Origin: Peribolospora baueri
Lineage: Eukaryota; Basidiomycota; Peribolosporomycetes; Peribolosporales; Peribolosporaceae
Assembly (NCBI GenBank): GCA_029717555.1
Contig: JAMDHS010000092.1
Coordinates: 1-64,000, forward strand
Direction of reading: 5' to 3'
DNA: 64,000 nt
In this document: piece by piece, positions 1 through 9,380 of the stretch
Position numbering within the stretch: position 1 is the first letter of the stretch
How the letters are laid out: each line of letters opens with the position of its first letter
Notes under the pieces: model-generated
Seen by the model: only the letters and a program-made list of their open reading frames with translations
Told to the model about the DNA's origin: nothing
Database searches by the model: none
Position numbers and translations under genes: made by a program

Positions 1-1082
1 GACGTTGGGACAGGGATGACCCAGGCAGATGTTCGGAAAGCGGGCCTCCTGGATAGAAGGGGAGGAGAAAGCCGCAGACGAGAACGGGCGAAGAGGGTTC
101 TTGTTGTTCTCCTCCTGGGGCTTGTGTCGCAGAGGAGGGAATCGTAACCAGTCCGAGAGGAGCCGAAACGATGGAAGGATGAGGCGGAATGGAAAGCAGG
201 ACGGACAGCTCGTTGTAAAAGCTCGAGAGCATATGTTCGGCGGATTTGGCACGCAGATGGAGTTGGCCAGGATGGATGAACTTGAGCGCGACTTGTTGCT
301 TGTCCGAGACGGGATTTTTGCCGTTGAGGCCCCTTAATTCGCCGTGGTCAAAAGGCGATGATGCGCCCTCCTTGGGCCTGAGAAGACGGGCGGGGAAAAC
401 CAGACCGCTGCTCGAATCCAACCCGTCATCAATATCCAAGTCGGCCAAGCCGTAACAGACTGGGTTGATGCGCACACTCTCCTTCTGTAGTGTCCCGCCT
501 ATCATCGTTGTCCCCGTCGGGCCGGTGTGCGGCTCGTCCCTTTCCGGTCGGAAATGAGCGCAGGACATCGTTGACGGTCTTGAGACGCGTAAGATAGTTG
601 TCGGACCTCATGATGTCTCCGTCCACGCGCACGCGGACGTTGTCCATAGTCGTCGTAGAAGGAGAAGGGAGTTCGATGCACTCCTCGCTCCTCTGCTCGG
701 GCTTGTGAGCAAGGATGGATTGATGTGATCCCCCGACTTGTGCGGCTGCAGCGTCCGACTCGGTGAATGCGCTAACCTGCCAATACAGGCCAGCCGAACG
801 CTCGCCGTCACGCTGGTCGGCTTCGAGGCAGGCGTCCAAAGCAGGCCCCACCACCCTCTCCACCCACCCGCTGCACCTCACCGTATCTCTCACATCCCTC
901 CATAGCTCCTCTTCACCTTCATACCGCTGCAAGTTGGCACAAACGATCCGAGATTCGAACGAATTGGGCTGGAGAGGGTCAGCGACGAAGAGAACGTCGA
1001 CGAGAGAAGAGGAGCGCTTGAAAGAGAAGGAGAGAAACGTCTCGTCCTCCGAGAGAGAGCATCCGAAGGACTCGAACGACAT
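1..1082 (-). CDS. protein kinase-like protein, 3' part outside window
   Basis: The frame opens at an ATG at 1082 (MSFESFG...) and coding sequence runs leftward past the window edge. Residues encoded at about 1-480 resemble a kinase N-lobe: a VALKFIHP segment that could be the beta-3 lysine strand, then a helix ending in IPPHPSIV, then VCGFLLPFYPGGPL, which looks like the hinge. The upstream part (about 560-1082) is an acidic, unclassified N-terminal region. The two parts are in different frames, and I could not find a convincing intron between about 500 and 600, so either the splice site is unusual or there is a frame error. It is divergent from the next gene, with a TATATA stretch near 1198-1206 between them. 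The kinase assignment is inference from short motifs; the catalytic loop is not in the window. Confidence 0.45.
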
Positions 1083-1358
1083 TTTGGATCGGTTAGAGGA
1101 TCGAGACGAGAAGAGAAGAGAACCGAAGTGAAGTGCGAGTCCTACGATGGAACTGAAGGGAGGGAATCGAGGTTGTCTCCCTGTCATTCCACAGTCCCAT
1201 ATATAGTTTCGCACGCGCCTTTCAACAACCCGCCTTGGAAACGAGGGCCCACCTCGACATGACTCGACCTTGGAGCTTAAGCGGGTCTGGCCCACCTCAT
1301 TCTATTCCACCGTCGACTTCTGAAAGCAAAATCCAGCCGATTGCCAGCCTTATACAAG

Positions 1359-1997
1359 ATGGCTCCTTACCTAGTCCATCAATATCATCCTCTACTCTAT
1401 CAAGCTCTCCCAGATGTGGAGCCGGCAGTCGACGAGTTCAAGGCGGTGGATAAAACGATGGGCGTGTTAGATGCCATCCGCACCGTTATCCTGCGCCATG
1501 ATGCCCAAGACATCTACGGCGTGCAAATCCTACACAACCATTTCAACATGAGCGATGACGAGAGGCTCGTCGCCTTCGGACAGGTCAGCTTCCCGAACGA
1601 CGTCAAGACGCTCACCGAGAGAGCCAATGCGAACATCCAACCCGCCGCTTGGATCCTCAAGCCAAACGGAGCCTTTCCGTACGAGTTCAACTACAAAGAA
1701 CGTGACAAGTACGAGGAGCCCGATCCGAAGTTTTTTGCTGAGGTCTACAACGTCCTTCAAGATAAGCATGCCGCACACCTGCTCGGCCTCGTCCACCTCT
1801 CCGGAAAAATGTTCGGCATGGAGCAGACGGAGGGACGGGCGAATGTCGTGGTCCCCGAAGGTATCAACGAGGATGATGGCGAGTATTTGGAGGTCCTCTG
1901 GGCCTTCAACTCCATCGTGCCCCATGGCCGGTGCAAAGTGAAATGCAAGGGGGACAAACACGAACAGCGTCACTTAAATGCGTATGGAAGGCCTTAA
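1359..1997 (+). CDS. hypothetical protein, 212 aa, single exon
   Basis: An uninterrupted frame of 212 codons starts at ATG 1359 (MAPYLVHQYHPLLYQ). Upstream codons in the same frame lack an ATG, so this is the first possible start. The protein is soluble in appearance, with no signal peptide or membrane segment. It contains LHNHFNMSDDERLV near the middle and ends in a basic, Cys- and Lys-rich tail (GRCKVKCKGDKHEQRHLN). I do not recognise the family. Composition and codon use look like those of neighbouring genes, which supports a real gene. Decayed retrotransposon sequence begins just downstream of the stop codon. Confidence 0.6.
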   Translation: MAPYLVHQYHPLLYQALPDVEPAVDEFKAVDKTMGVLDAIRTVILRHDAQDIYGVQILHNHFNMSDDERLVAFGQVSFPNDVKTLTERANANIQPAAWILKPNGAFPYEFNYKERDKYEEPDPKFFAEVYNVLQDKHAAHLLGLVHLSGKMFGMEQTEGRANVVVPEGINEDDGEYLEVLWAFNSIVPHGRCKVKCKGDKHEQRHLNAYGRP

Positions 1998-1999
1998 AT

Positions 2000-3185
2000 T
2001 GGAGCTGTTCTGGCAATTTTTTGAAGAGTGGAACGTCTCAGATGGGTAGTCTTAGGGAATAGTCCGGGCTTACCCAAGGATATATAAGGAGGATCTTCAG
2101 ATAGTGTTCCCCATCCGTCCTAGTCTCTATCCTACCAGTCTTTTACCTTAGTCCTTATCCCAGTCTTTATCCTAGTCCTTATCCCAGCTCTTACCCAGTC
2201 CCTCGACTCTTGTCACCTGCTCTTGTCTAGAGGTGTTGGAGATTGGCGGCGACGAGCACCGTGGTTACGCGGCGGAAAGCGGACATGACTATATAGACAG
2301 CTGTTGTTACTGCGGTTTTCCTTTGCCCTCTCTTTTCCTCTTCCATCCTTGTATGGCATAGTTCAAGTCGAACATCATCACTGTACATACTTCTTAGCTA
2401 ACCGCTCGGCCGGCCCGTAATCGCTCATATCTAACCAGAGGTAGCTCCCGTGCGGCCTGTCCTCTAGTTCCTGTTCAGTCTATGTTACCTCAGTATCTCC
2501 ACCTGCTCCTAGCCAGAAAGGCCGAGTACATGGATGGAGAGATAAAAGGAGGAAGAGTGAGATGGATGTCGAGCAGGGAGAGGCGCGACGTAAACTTCAC
2601 GTGACCATTCCTGACGTAGGACGGATCAACCTTGCGCCCTGAGCTACCGACACCTTTGCGACCACCTGCCATCGCTTCCTACAACATGAGCGCCCCCGAC
2701 GCTTTCGATCTCAATGCAAGGAACAAGTACGCCAGTTGAGGGAGCGATTCGCTGCCGAAAACCGACGCATCCAGCAAGATAATTTGGAGATCCAAAAAAA
2801 GGCCAACCAAGCCTACCAGGCGCCTCCCCAGCCGGCCACAACCTATTCGGATGTTGTTAGCATCAAGGAGCCCCTACTATTCGATGGCCGCGACCGGCAT
2901 GCCGCAACGATGTTCCTTTTGCATCTCGGCCTGTATTTTGAAGTCTACCCCGACTACTTTCGGTCTGACAGGTTCAAGGCCCTCTTCGCGGCCTCGCACC
3001 TTTGAGGCATTCCGTTGAAATGGTTCATGCACTACCTTGACAAGCCAGAGTCAGCCATTATGCAAGACTACTCTAAGTTCACGGAGGAGTTTTTGCTTTT
3101 CTTTGGCGATCCTGGCCGGGAACCGTTCTCCACCCGCGAGCTACTGGCACCTAATGCAAGGCAAGGCAAGGCAAAGGCAAGGCCA
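2000..3185 (+). mobile_element. Ty3/gypsy-type LTR retrotransposon relic (gag part)
   Basis: The stretch at about 2690-3140 encodes sequence typical of the retrotransposon Gag family: a short coiled segment, then a FDGRDRHAATMFLLHLG-like start of the Gag helical domain, and further helices ending in a FFGDP motif. No protease, reverse transcriptase or integrase is seen. The sequence at about 2010-2660, with TATATAAG near 2080 and repeated CTTATCCCAGT-like pyrimidine blocks, may be LTR and leader, but I find no second copy in the window, so the LTR cannot be proven or dated. The element is clearly broken and incomplete, with several breaks and most of the body missing. It ends in a GGCAA-rich low-complexity run at about 3158-3200. 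Confidence 0.6.
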
Positions 3186-3616
3186 GGGAAGGCCAGGAGT
3201 CCTTCGCAGCTGCTCGTCCTGTTCTCAACGCCAGCAGCGTCAGACAAAGTCGACCGCCTACGGCCGTTGGCGAGGAAGGAAGAAGCCACCCCACCGCGCC
3301 GGAGACGACGAGCTCGCGCCCCTAGGCCCAGCTCCGCTCCTCGTGCGACGTCGGGTCGAGAGGGCGGCGGTGCATCTCGGCTTGAATACTAGGTATGAAT
3401 GTGTATATATATATAAATCGCAAGATAAGATGAAAATACCGAGTGCAGTACGTACTGTACATGCATATATACACAATATCAAATACACCCTAGCGCAGCT
3501 CAGGGCGTCGAAGAAGGAGAGGCGCCGCCTCGGACCAAGCCCGTCGGCACGAGGCATGTTCGACGTATCGTTCGACAACCGACCGAGGCGATAAGGGACA
3601 GCCATGGAGACGGCAT
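3186..3616. other. intergenic, low complexity then AT-rich
   Basis: No gene seen. It begins with purine-rich simple repeat, continues GC-rich, and includes an AT-rich patch (about 3405-3490: TATATATATATAAAT, then GTACGTACTGTACATGCATATATACAC) that probably belong to the 3' flank of the lysozyme gene on the minus strand. Confidence 0.4.
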
Positions 3617-4315
3617 TTAGCAACCGGAGCGGGCGTTGGTGGGGGTGAGGATCAGCTTTGCCTCCGCCTTGCGACGGTTGACGAGGCCGAGGAGGCCGCC
3701 GTTTGTGATAACGTGAGGAAGGGCGGAGGCGATGCCTACCCAGTTCCCTTCCTCAATTGCGGTGGGCCAGGTGCTCTGGAGACCTCCACAGCCGGCGTTG
3801 CTGGAAGAGGACATGGAGGGCGGGAGAGGGTCAGAGGAAGGCTTCGACGTAACCTGAGCGGCGGTCATAAAAGACTAACTAGGCAAAGTCGACCATGGCA
3901 GAAAATTGGTTAGCGTTGGCCTTGTCCATGCCCTTCATCGCACAAGCCTGCATGAGCCGAAGCGAAATCAGTGAGGGGTCAGCCAGTAGGAGAGCGATAT
4001 ATATGGACGAGATGAAGAAGAGCGTGCGAATGAGAGACTCACGCAGCGTTCGTATTGGGGCAGAGTCTGCTTGAGAAGGTCGGTGCATTGTGCCTTGCTC
4101 AGGGGCGGCTGGAGATGACTGCAAGAGTTGGCGTCGCAGTTGTAGCCGTAGCAGATGGTCCGGTGTCCGGTGGGATCTGTGTAAAAGTTGGCCCTGTAGC
4201 CCTCGAACTGCTCGATCAGGTCGATTCCCGCCTGGGTGACCTGCGCCGCAGAGCAGGAGTTGGCGAGGGTGAGGGCGAGGGCGGCGGAGAGGAAAGCGAG
4301 CAAGCGGAACTGCAT
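3617..4315 (-). CDS. secreted T4-type lysozyme, glycoside hydrolase family 24
   Basis: Three exons (4315-4043, 3947-3880, 3800-3617) give 174 residues. Residues 1-23 form a signal peptide (MQFRLLAFLSAALALTLANS). The mature part has IEQFEGYRANFYTDPTGHRT: Glu38, Asp47 and Thr53, spaced 9 and 6 apart exactly as Glu11, Asp20 and Thr26 in phage T4 lysozyme. AMVDFAYNAGCGGLQSTW, joined across the second intron, and GLVNRRKAEAKL are the usual C-terminal family motifs. Both introns have GTGAGT or GTTAGT donors and CAG acceptors. The family cleaves the N-acetylmuramic acid to N-acetylglucosamine bond of bacterial peptidoglycan, so a secreted antibacterial or bacterivory role is likely (inference). Several cysteines (for example CYGYNC, NSC, CTDLL, ERC) suggest disulphides suited to secretion. 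The family is rare in fungi and probably came from bacteria or phage; the introns show it is long domesticated. Confidence 0.92.
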
Positions 4316-4381
4316 TGTGAGGTGGGAGGTAGTTTCTGTTGTGAGTCGATGGGGGTGTAAAGGAAGAGCACGACGAGGGCG

Positions 4382-4391
4382 ATTTATATAC
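4382..4391 (-). promoter_or_regulatory. TATA box of the lysozyme gene
   Basis: On the minus strand the sequence reads GGTATATAAATC about 67-75 bp upstream of the lysozyme ATG. This matches a strong TATA element and suggests regulated, inducible transcription (inference). Confidence 0.55.
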
Positions 4392-5812
4392 CTTGAAGGG
4401 GAGAGACGACTGGGAGACTATGCCGGCGGCGACGGGCGTGTGGCGGTAGAGTCACAAAGCCTGCTTGAGAGAGGCATTGATGACTGGAAGCTGAGAAAGT
4501 TTAGAGACGAGTGGCATGAAAGCGCAATGCATGAGGCAAGATGGGCGAGCTGGCGCCGAAGACAAGGATGGCGACGAAGATGCGAGATGACTGGCTTTCT
4601 AATGCAGATCCCGCTGCGCCCATGTGCTTCTCCTTGCCCTTGTCCTGCCACGAGGAGAAAAGTGGCGCCGATAGAAAGATCAGGGACGCCATCAAGGCAG
4701 CGGATCAGTTAGTGGAAGCTAGCGCCGCGTTCGTAGACGCCTTCTGTCGTGGTTAGAACAGAGCAGTGAGCCACGCGAAGGCGCGGAAGGGAGGGGGCCC
4801 TATTGCGATTACGTGGGCTTCTGGCGCCAAAGGCGATCAAGGGCGGCGCACGAAGGAAGCGTGAGTGCATGATTGGCGGCTGACATTAGCGGGCCATAGC
4901 GGCGAACACACATGGTCAAGGAGATGAGATGGACGCCAGCGGAGAAACGCCGCGATAAAATGTGGGCGGGCGGGCATATCATATGTCACACGGGCGTTCC
5001 TGCTGCTCCACGAGTCCGACCGCCTTGGCGCCTTGGCCGTCGGTCGTGGCCGTGGCCTATGGATGCGGATGCAAGGCGGAAGGATGGAAAGGATGAAAGG
5101 AAGGTGCATGATCGACGCCGCACCCGGGACCTGCTGCGGCACCCTCGCTGCCGCCGGACACTGAGGCCGTGCGCCAACGGGCTGCCGCCTCCACGGCGTC
5201 GTCCTGTCCGTCATGCGACGGGCACCTACCTGCCCGGAACGAGCACGAGCCTTTGCGGCGCTGACGCTCTCAGTGGGCTCGTCGCTCACCCGCCATGCGG
5301 ATCACCATCACCATGTTGCGCCCGCGCATATCTCAAGCCAGCCCACTTACCGAATAGAATAGGCGAAGAAGCGGGAAGGTTAGAGGGGAGGGAGCGTGGA
5401 CTTCGTCGTCGATCGTTCGATCGTGTCGATGACGGACAGACGTAACCCTAAAGTTGTTGTAACCCTAAGCTGGCCTTTTGGGCCTCGGCTGCGACGCTTG
5501 CACAGGACGGACTGACTGACTGGACTAGCTTGAGCTCCGGAGAGGCGAACAGGTTGGACGCCAGGTGCACCGGCGGCACCTGCTGGCCCCCCCACCCGGC
5601 TTTGATTACAAGTCACGCGCTTCGCCGCTCCTCCAACAGTGCACCGAATCGTTTGTACTCTAACGGAGTGGGAGGGAGAACCACGAATGGTACATGCGAA
5701 CAACAGCGACGAGCCATTGAGCCATCGACCCGGCCTGTTTAGCTAAGCTCAAAGGCCCTGGCCGGCCCTCTTAAGAGACAAACGAGCGTCCTCGTCCCGT
5801 GTACCTTCGCGC
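4392..5812. other. gene-poor GC-rich intergenic region
   Basis: About 1.4 kb with no frame that looks like protein. It lies upstream of the lysozyme (minus) and downstream of REX1 (minus), so it holds the lysozyme promoter and the REX1 3' flank. A pair of AACCCTAA motifs lies at 5444-5451 and 5461-5468. Confidence 0.4.
5444..5468. promoter_or_regulatory. two AACCCTAA (telobox-like) motifs
   Basis: AACCCTAA occurs at 5444-5451 and again at 5461-5468, 17 bp apart. The core equals one fungal or plant telomere repeat unit and matches the telobox bound by Myb/TRF-type factors. It sits far from any annotated start, so its role is unclear. Confidence 0.3.
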
Positions 5813-8800
5813 TCACCGCGCCCTGGTGACGCAGTAAAAGCTCAACCCCATTCTCGCCCTTTCCACCACGCCCTCCAACGTCCTTTCGTCCTCCGTCGTC
5901 CACCTCGGTCTCTCCTCGCCTCCGCCCTCCCCTCTCCCTTCGTACACCTGACCCTCCTTGGCGAGCTTCTTGAACGCCTTCTCAAACGCCGCTCGACGCG
6001 CGTTCAGCGCCGACATCGCACGCGGGTCCGAGTGGCCCGTGAGGAGGATGAGGAGAGCGTTAGCGGGAAGCTGAGAGTGCAGTCGTTCCAGACGGTCGTT
6101 CAGCGCTGTCAGCGCTTTCGCGATGGCCTCCGACTCGGGAGGCGAGGGGGAAGCTGAAGACGCCGACGACGCAGCGTCTTGGACGTCTCCGGAGACCGTG
6201 ATGGGCGCGCCGGTGGCCACCGCGTCCGCCTCAGAGCCTAGAGACGGGTCGGATGAGGCAGCAAGGGGAGAGGCGCCGTTCGTCTTCTTCCCCGGTGCCG
6301 TCGACGCCGCCGCCCCTCCGCCAATCCACCCAAGCATAGTGGCCAGCTCGCTGAACCTCCCGAACGTGAAATCATGTCCCTCCCTCGCGCACCGCACCAC
6401 GCCCTCCACAACCTCGTCGTCGTTCTCCACCGCCACGCACGTATTCGCCTTGGCCCCGTGCCAGTGCGAAGGGTCACCATAGTCGACGACCGCCGAGGTA
6501 CGTCCTCTGACCGACCGCACCGACGAAGACGAGGCATTGCGGAGGTGAGCGGTGGCGGGGTCGTGGAGCGTCGTGGTCATCATGGAGGACGAGTGGCTCA
6601 GAGCGGTTGGAGGACACCGAGCGAGGCGCGAAAAGATGGGCTCGACGTCCGAGCCGAACTCTCCGAAGAACGGGCCTGCGACGAGGTATTTATTGGTCAG
6701 TGGGGCAAGGAGAGGGTCCGCCGAGAACGGGAGAAGTGGACCGAGCGCCGACGCCAGCTCACCGTGCTTCAACTTGGCCTGCAACAGTTCCAAACAAGTC
6801 CTCGCGTCCTCCTCGGGATCGTGCCCCACTCTCTCCTCCTTAACCTCCTCCGCCGTCCCGTTGTGGGTCGAGCCCCCCCCCGGCACTGCGGTCGCGTTTA
6901 CGGTGATCTTGACCGGTACGATATGCGGTCGTTGGATCTCCTTATTGAGCCATTTCTGAGCGAGCCAGCGCAGCGAGGGCTTGAAAGGCGGCCGACGAGG
7001 GTGTTGGTACAGCAAAGCGGTATCGATAATGTGTGGGTGAGCCAGCTGCGTGCGTCGAACGAAGGAAGGAGAGTGAGGGAGGCGTAGCCAGAAGTCTTTG
7101 TCAGTGCGTGAACGAGTCGGGCATTAAGGTACATGGAAGGAACACGAAGAATATACCTTGAGCACCTTCAAGTCTGACTCCAAACTATGCCCGACGAGGA
7201 TGGTGTCGAAGTCGACGAGTTCAGCGAGCAAATGTCTTTGCACGTCCTCCAGTGTCGTCGTCACCGGGTCCAGTGCCTCTTTCGTCAGGCCGGAGAACTG
7301 AGTCAGGTAGTCTACCACAGGATTGGCAGGTTTGACGAGTGTGTCGTAGACAGGCTGCAGAGTTGACAGATCAACGACACATATTCGTCCCAGCTCTTGA
7401 CCGATCGTCGTCTGGCACTGTCGCGTGGCGAAAAGGAGGAAGAACGTGCGATTCGGGGGGCGACATTAAAAGAGAGCACATCGAATAAACTCGACGACTT
7501 CCTACTCACCATTTCACAATCCACTCCGAGGACTCTCATCCTTTTCTTCCCCTTTTTGCCACCTTTCCAAATGCCCATCCAATCCTCTCGCCCTCCGTTC
7601 GTCTTCTTTTCTTCTTCGGCAGGTCTCGGCGTCTCGACCCACCCGTCCCCTTTACTCCTTCTCACCACGTCCACCATGCTCCCATCGCCCGACCATCGTC
7701 CGCCCCATCGCTCCGTCTCTGCTTCTGCTGCACTACTGGATAGTCTCTCTGTGGGGGTCGCGAACGGTGAGGTGTGCCTGGCAGGAGCACCAGAAAGAGG
7801 GAAAGGCGAGGTGACCGAGGAGAGGTGAGACGTGGTGGAGAGGTAGGAAGGGAGCGGATAGTCGTGCTCGAGAAGTTGGGCGACAGTGAGAGTATACACC
7901 GAGGGGTCCTCTGTTTTTGGTTTTTGGCCCTCTGAGGAGGTTCAAGGAAGAAATACAATGTTGTCAACAATTTTAAGCTTGCTTTCAAACCCAATGACAT
8001 GGCATTATTGTCAACCCACGCTGCTCCCTCTCCAGCTTCTTCCTATCCTTTTCCCCTTTTGTAAGCGGCACCGTTAAAAGGGCCTGGAGGGAGCTGTGCA
8101 GTTTGCCCTTGTCGCCAGGTGCCTTGGTTGGACACGCGTGGCTGAACAGCCTAGGCATGACGGGAAGCACCAACGGGCCGCCCACCTTGGGAGCTGTAGG
8201 GCAGGTAGGATCAATAGTGGTATTGTCTCCGGCAGCATCGGCTTCGATCGGTTCAGACGGGGACACGGCTCTTGGGTCTGTCGGAGCGGAGGGCAAAGGA
8301 AATGGCCTTACGTTCGCGCTGGGAGAAGGCAAACAAGAGGGAGGAACGCCAAGAGTGGAAGGCTCGATCCCGGGCACGAGGAGGCAGACGACGCGGCGGA
8401 TCGAGCGCTTATTTTTAATAAGCATCCAGTTGGGTGCTGGGCCATCTCCGGCGACGTGCAGGATAAGTTCTCGGATATCCTGAGAAAAATCATCGGGCTT
8501 CGGTGTCAGACTAGAGCGCACGCGCAAAGAAAAAAAAAGGCTCGCATAAGTGGGATCATGGGCGCACCTTGATAGAGATCTTTTGTTGGAACCCTGCCAG
8601 AGCGAACCCAAGCTCCGGCTCCTCCTGCTGGTTACGGGTTGGACGAGGAAGGGAGGCGGGATCAGACACATTGCTCGGACGACTCCTGCGCATGATTAAC
8701 TTTTGAAAGAAAAGACGTACCTCCAGTTTCTCATCCTCTTTTCGCCGCTTTTTTGCCTTTCTCTTCTCTTCACGGGACATGCCGGCCGTGTCGCCCGTTG

Positions 8801-9112
8801 GAGAAGCGAGGGGTGACGATGAAGGCTGAGCGAGCTTAAAAACAAAGTTCGAAATCAGAAGGGTTCAGCCTCCATCAATATTGAAGCGTCTCCGGACTCG
8901 CTTGACCGTCCCTGGTAGCTGTCCGTGGCTCCACAGGCTGAGCCGAAGAGCACACGCTGATGCTGGCTCACCTCTTTATCGTCTCCCTCCCCAGCGACTG
9001 GAGAAGCCACCGTTTTCGTGGGAGCAATTGCCCCAGCAGACACAATAGGTCCAACGGTAACGGACCCCCGAGTTCCGGACAAGGTTGCCATCGCCTTTCG
9101 TTTCTTACCCAT
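5813..9112 (-). CDS. REX1: RNA exonuclease Rex1-like (DEDDh 3'-5' exonuclease)
   Basis: Seven exons (9112-8972, 8834-8568, 8497-8020, 7910-7510, 7417-7157, 7045-6763, 6675-5813) keep phase and give 897 residues. The N-terminus is basic (MGKKRK and a KRKAKKRRK cluster), suiting nuclear location. The middle carries the Rex1 landmarks NKRSIRRVVCLLVPGI and YTLTVAQLLEHDYPLPSYL. The exonuclease core has ExoI LGVDCEM, ExoII LVGHSLESDLKVLK and ExoIII GHDPEEDARTCLELLQ, giving the DEDDh acidic residues and histidine. The family trims 3' ends of tRNA, 5S and 5.8S rRNA precursors in yeast. The C-terminal 290 residues are a divergent, Ala/Ser-rich extension. An in-frame ATG at 9163 could add 17 residues. 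It is divergent from CCA1, with only 268 bp between starts. Confidence 0.88.
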
Positions 9113-9380
9113 GGCGTCGTACTGTCCCGGACGAGGTAAAGGTGGAAGAAGAAAGCCGCCCAAGTCCAGAAAGTTGACCCCAGCAGGGATTCGCCGCAGC
9201 TCCGAAATTATTGCATCCGCTGCCGCTTCCGTCCGTCTGACTCCGATCGGTCTTCGATCACTCTTGCTGGGCGGAAGTCGAGCTCGAGAAGAAAGGACGG
9301 CTCGCAGCGGTCAGATTAGGACTGACTCTTTCTTCCACTGACGGCGACTGGCATCGACGTTGATGTGATCCGGATCCTTG

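Noticed and set aside
4912-5445. Plus-strand open frame of about 177 codons between lysozyme and REX1
   Set aside because: Arg/Pro-rich composition typical of chance frames in GC-rich DNA, with no domain, splice pattern or promoter.
8700-8722. Possible intron in REX1 after KLE (GTACGT donor, CGCAG acceptor)
   Set aside because: Using it puts the following sequence in a frame with an early stop, whereas reading straight through stays open and joins the next conserved exon in phase.
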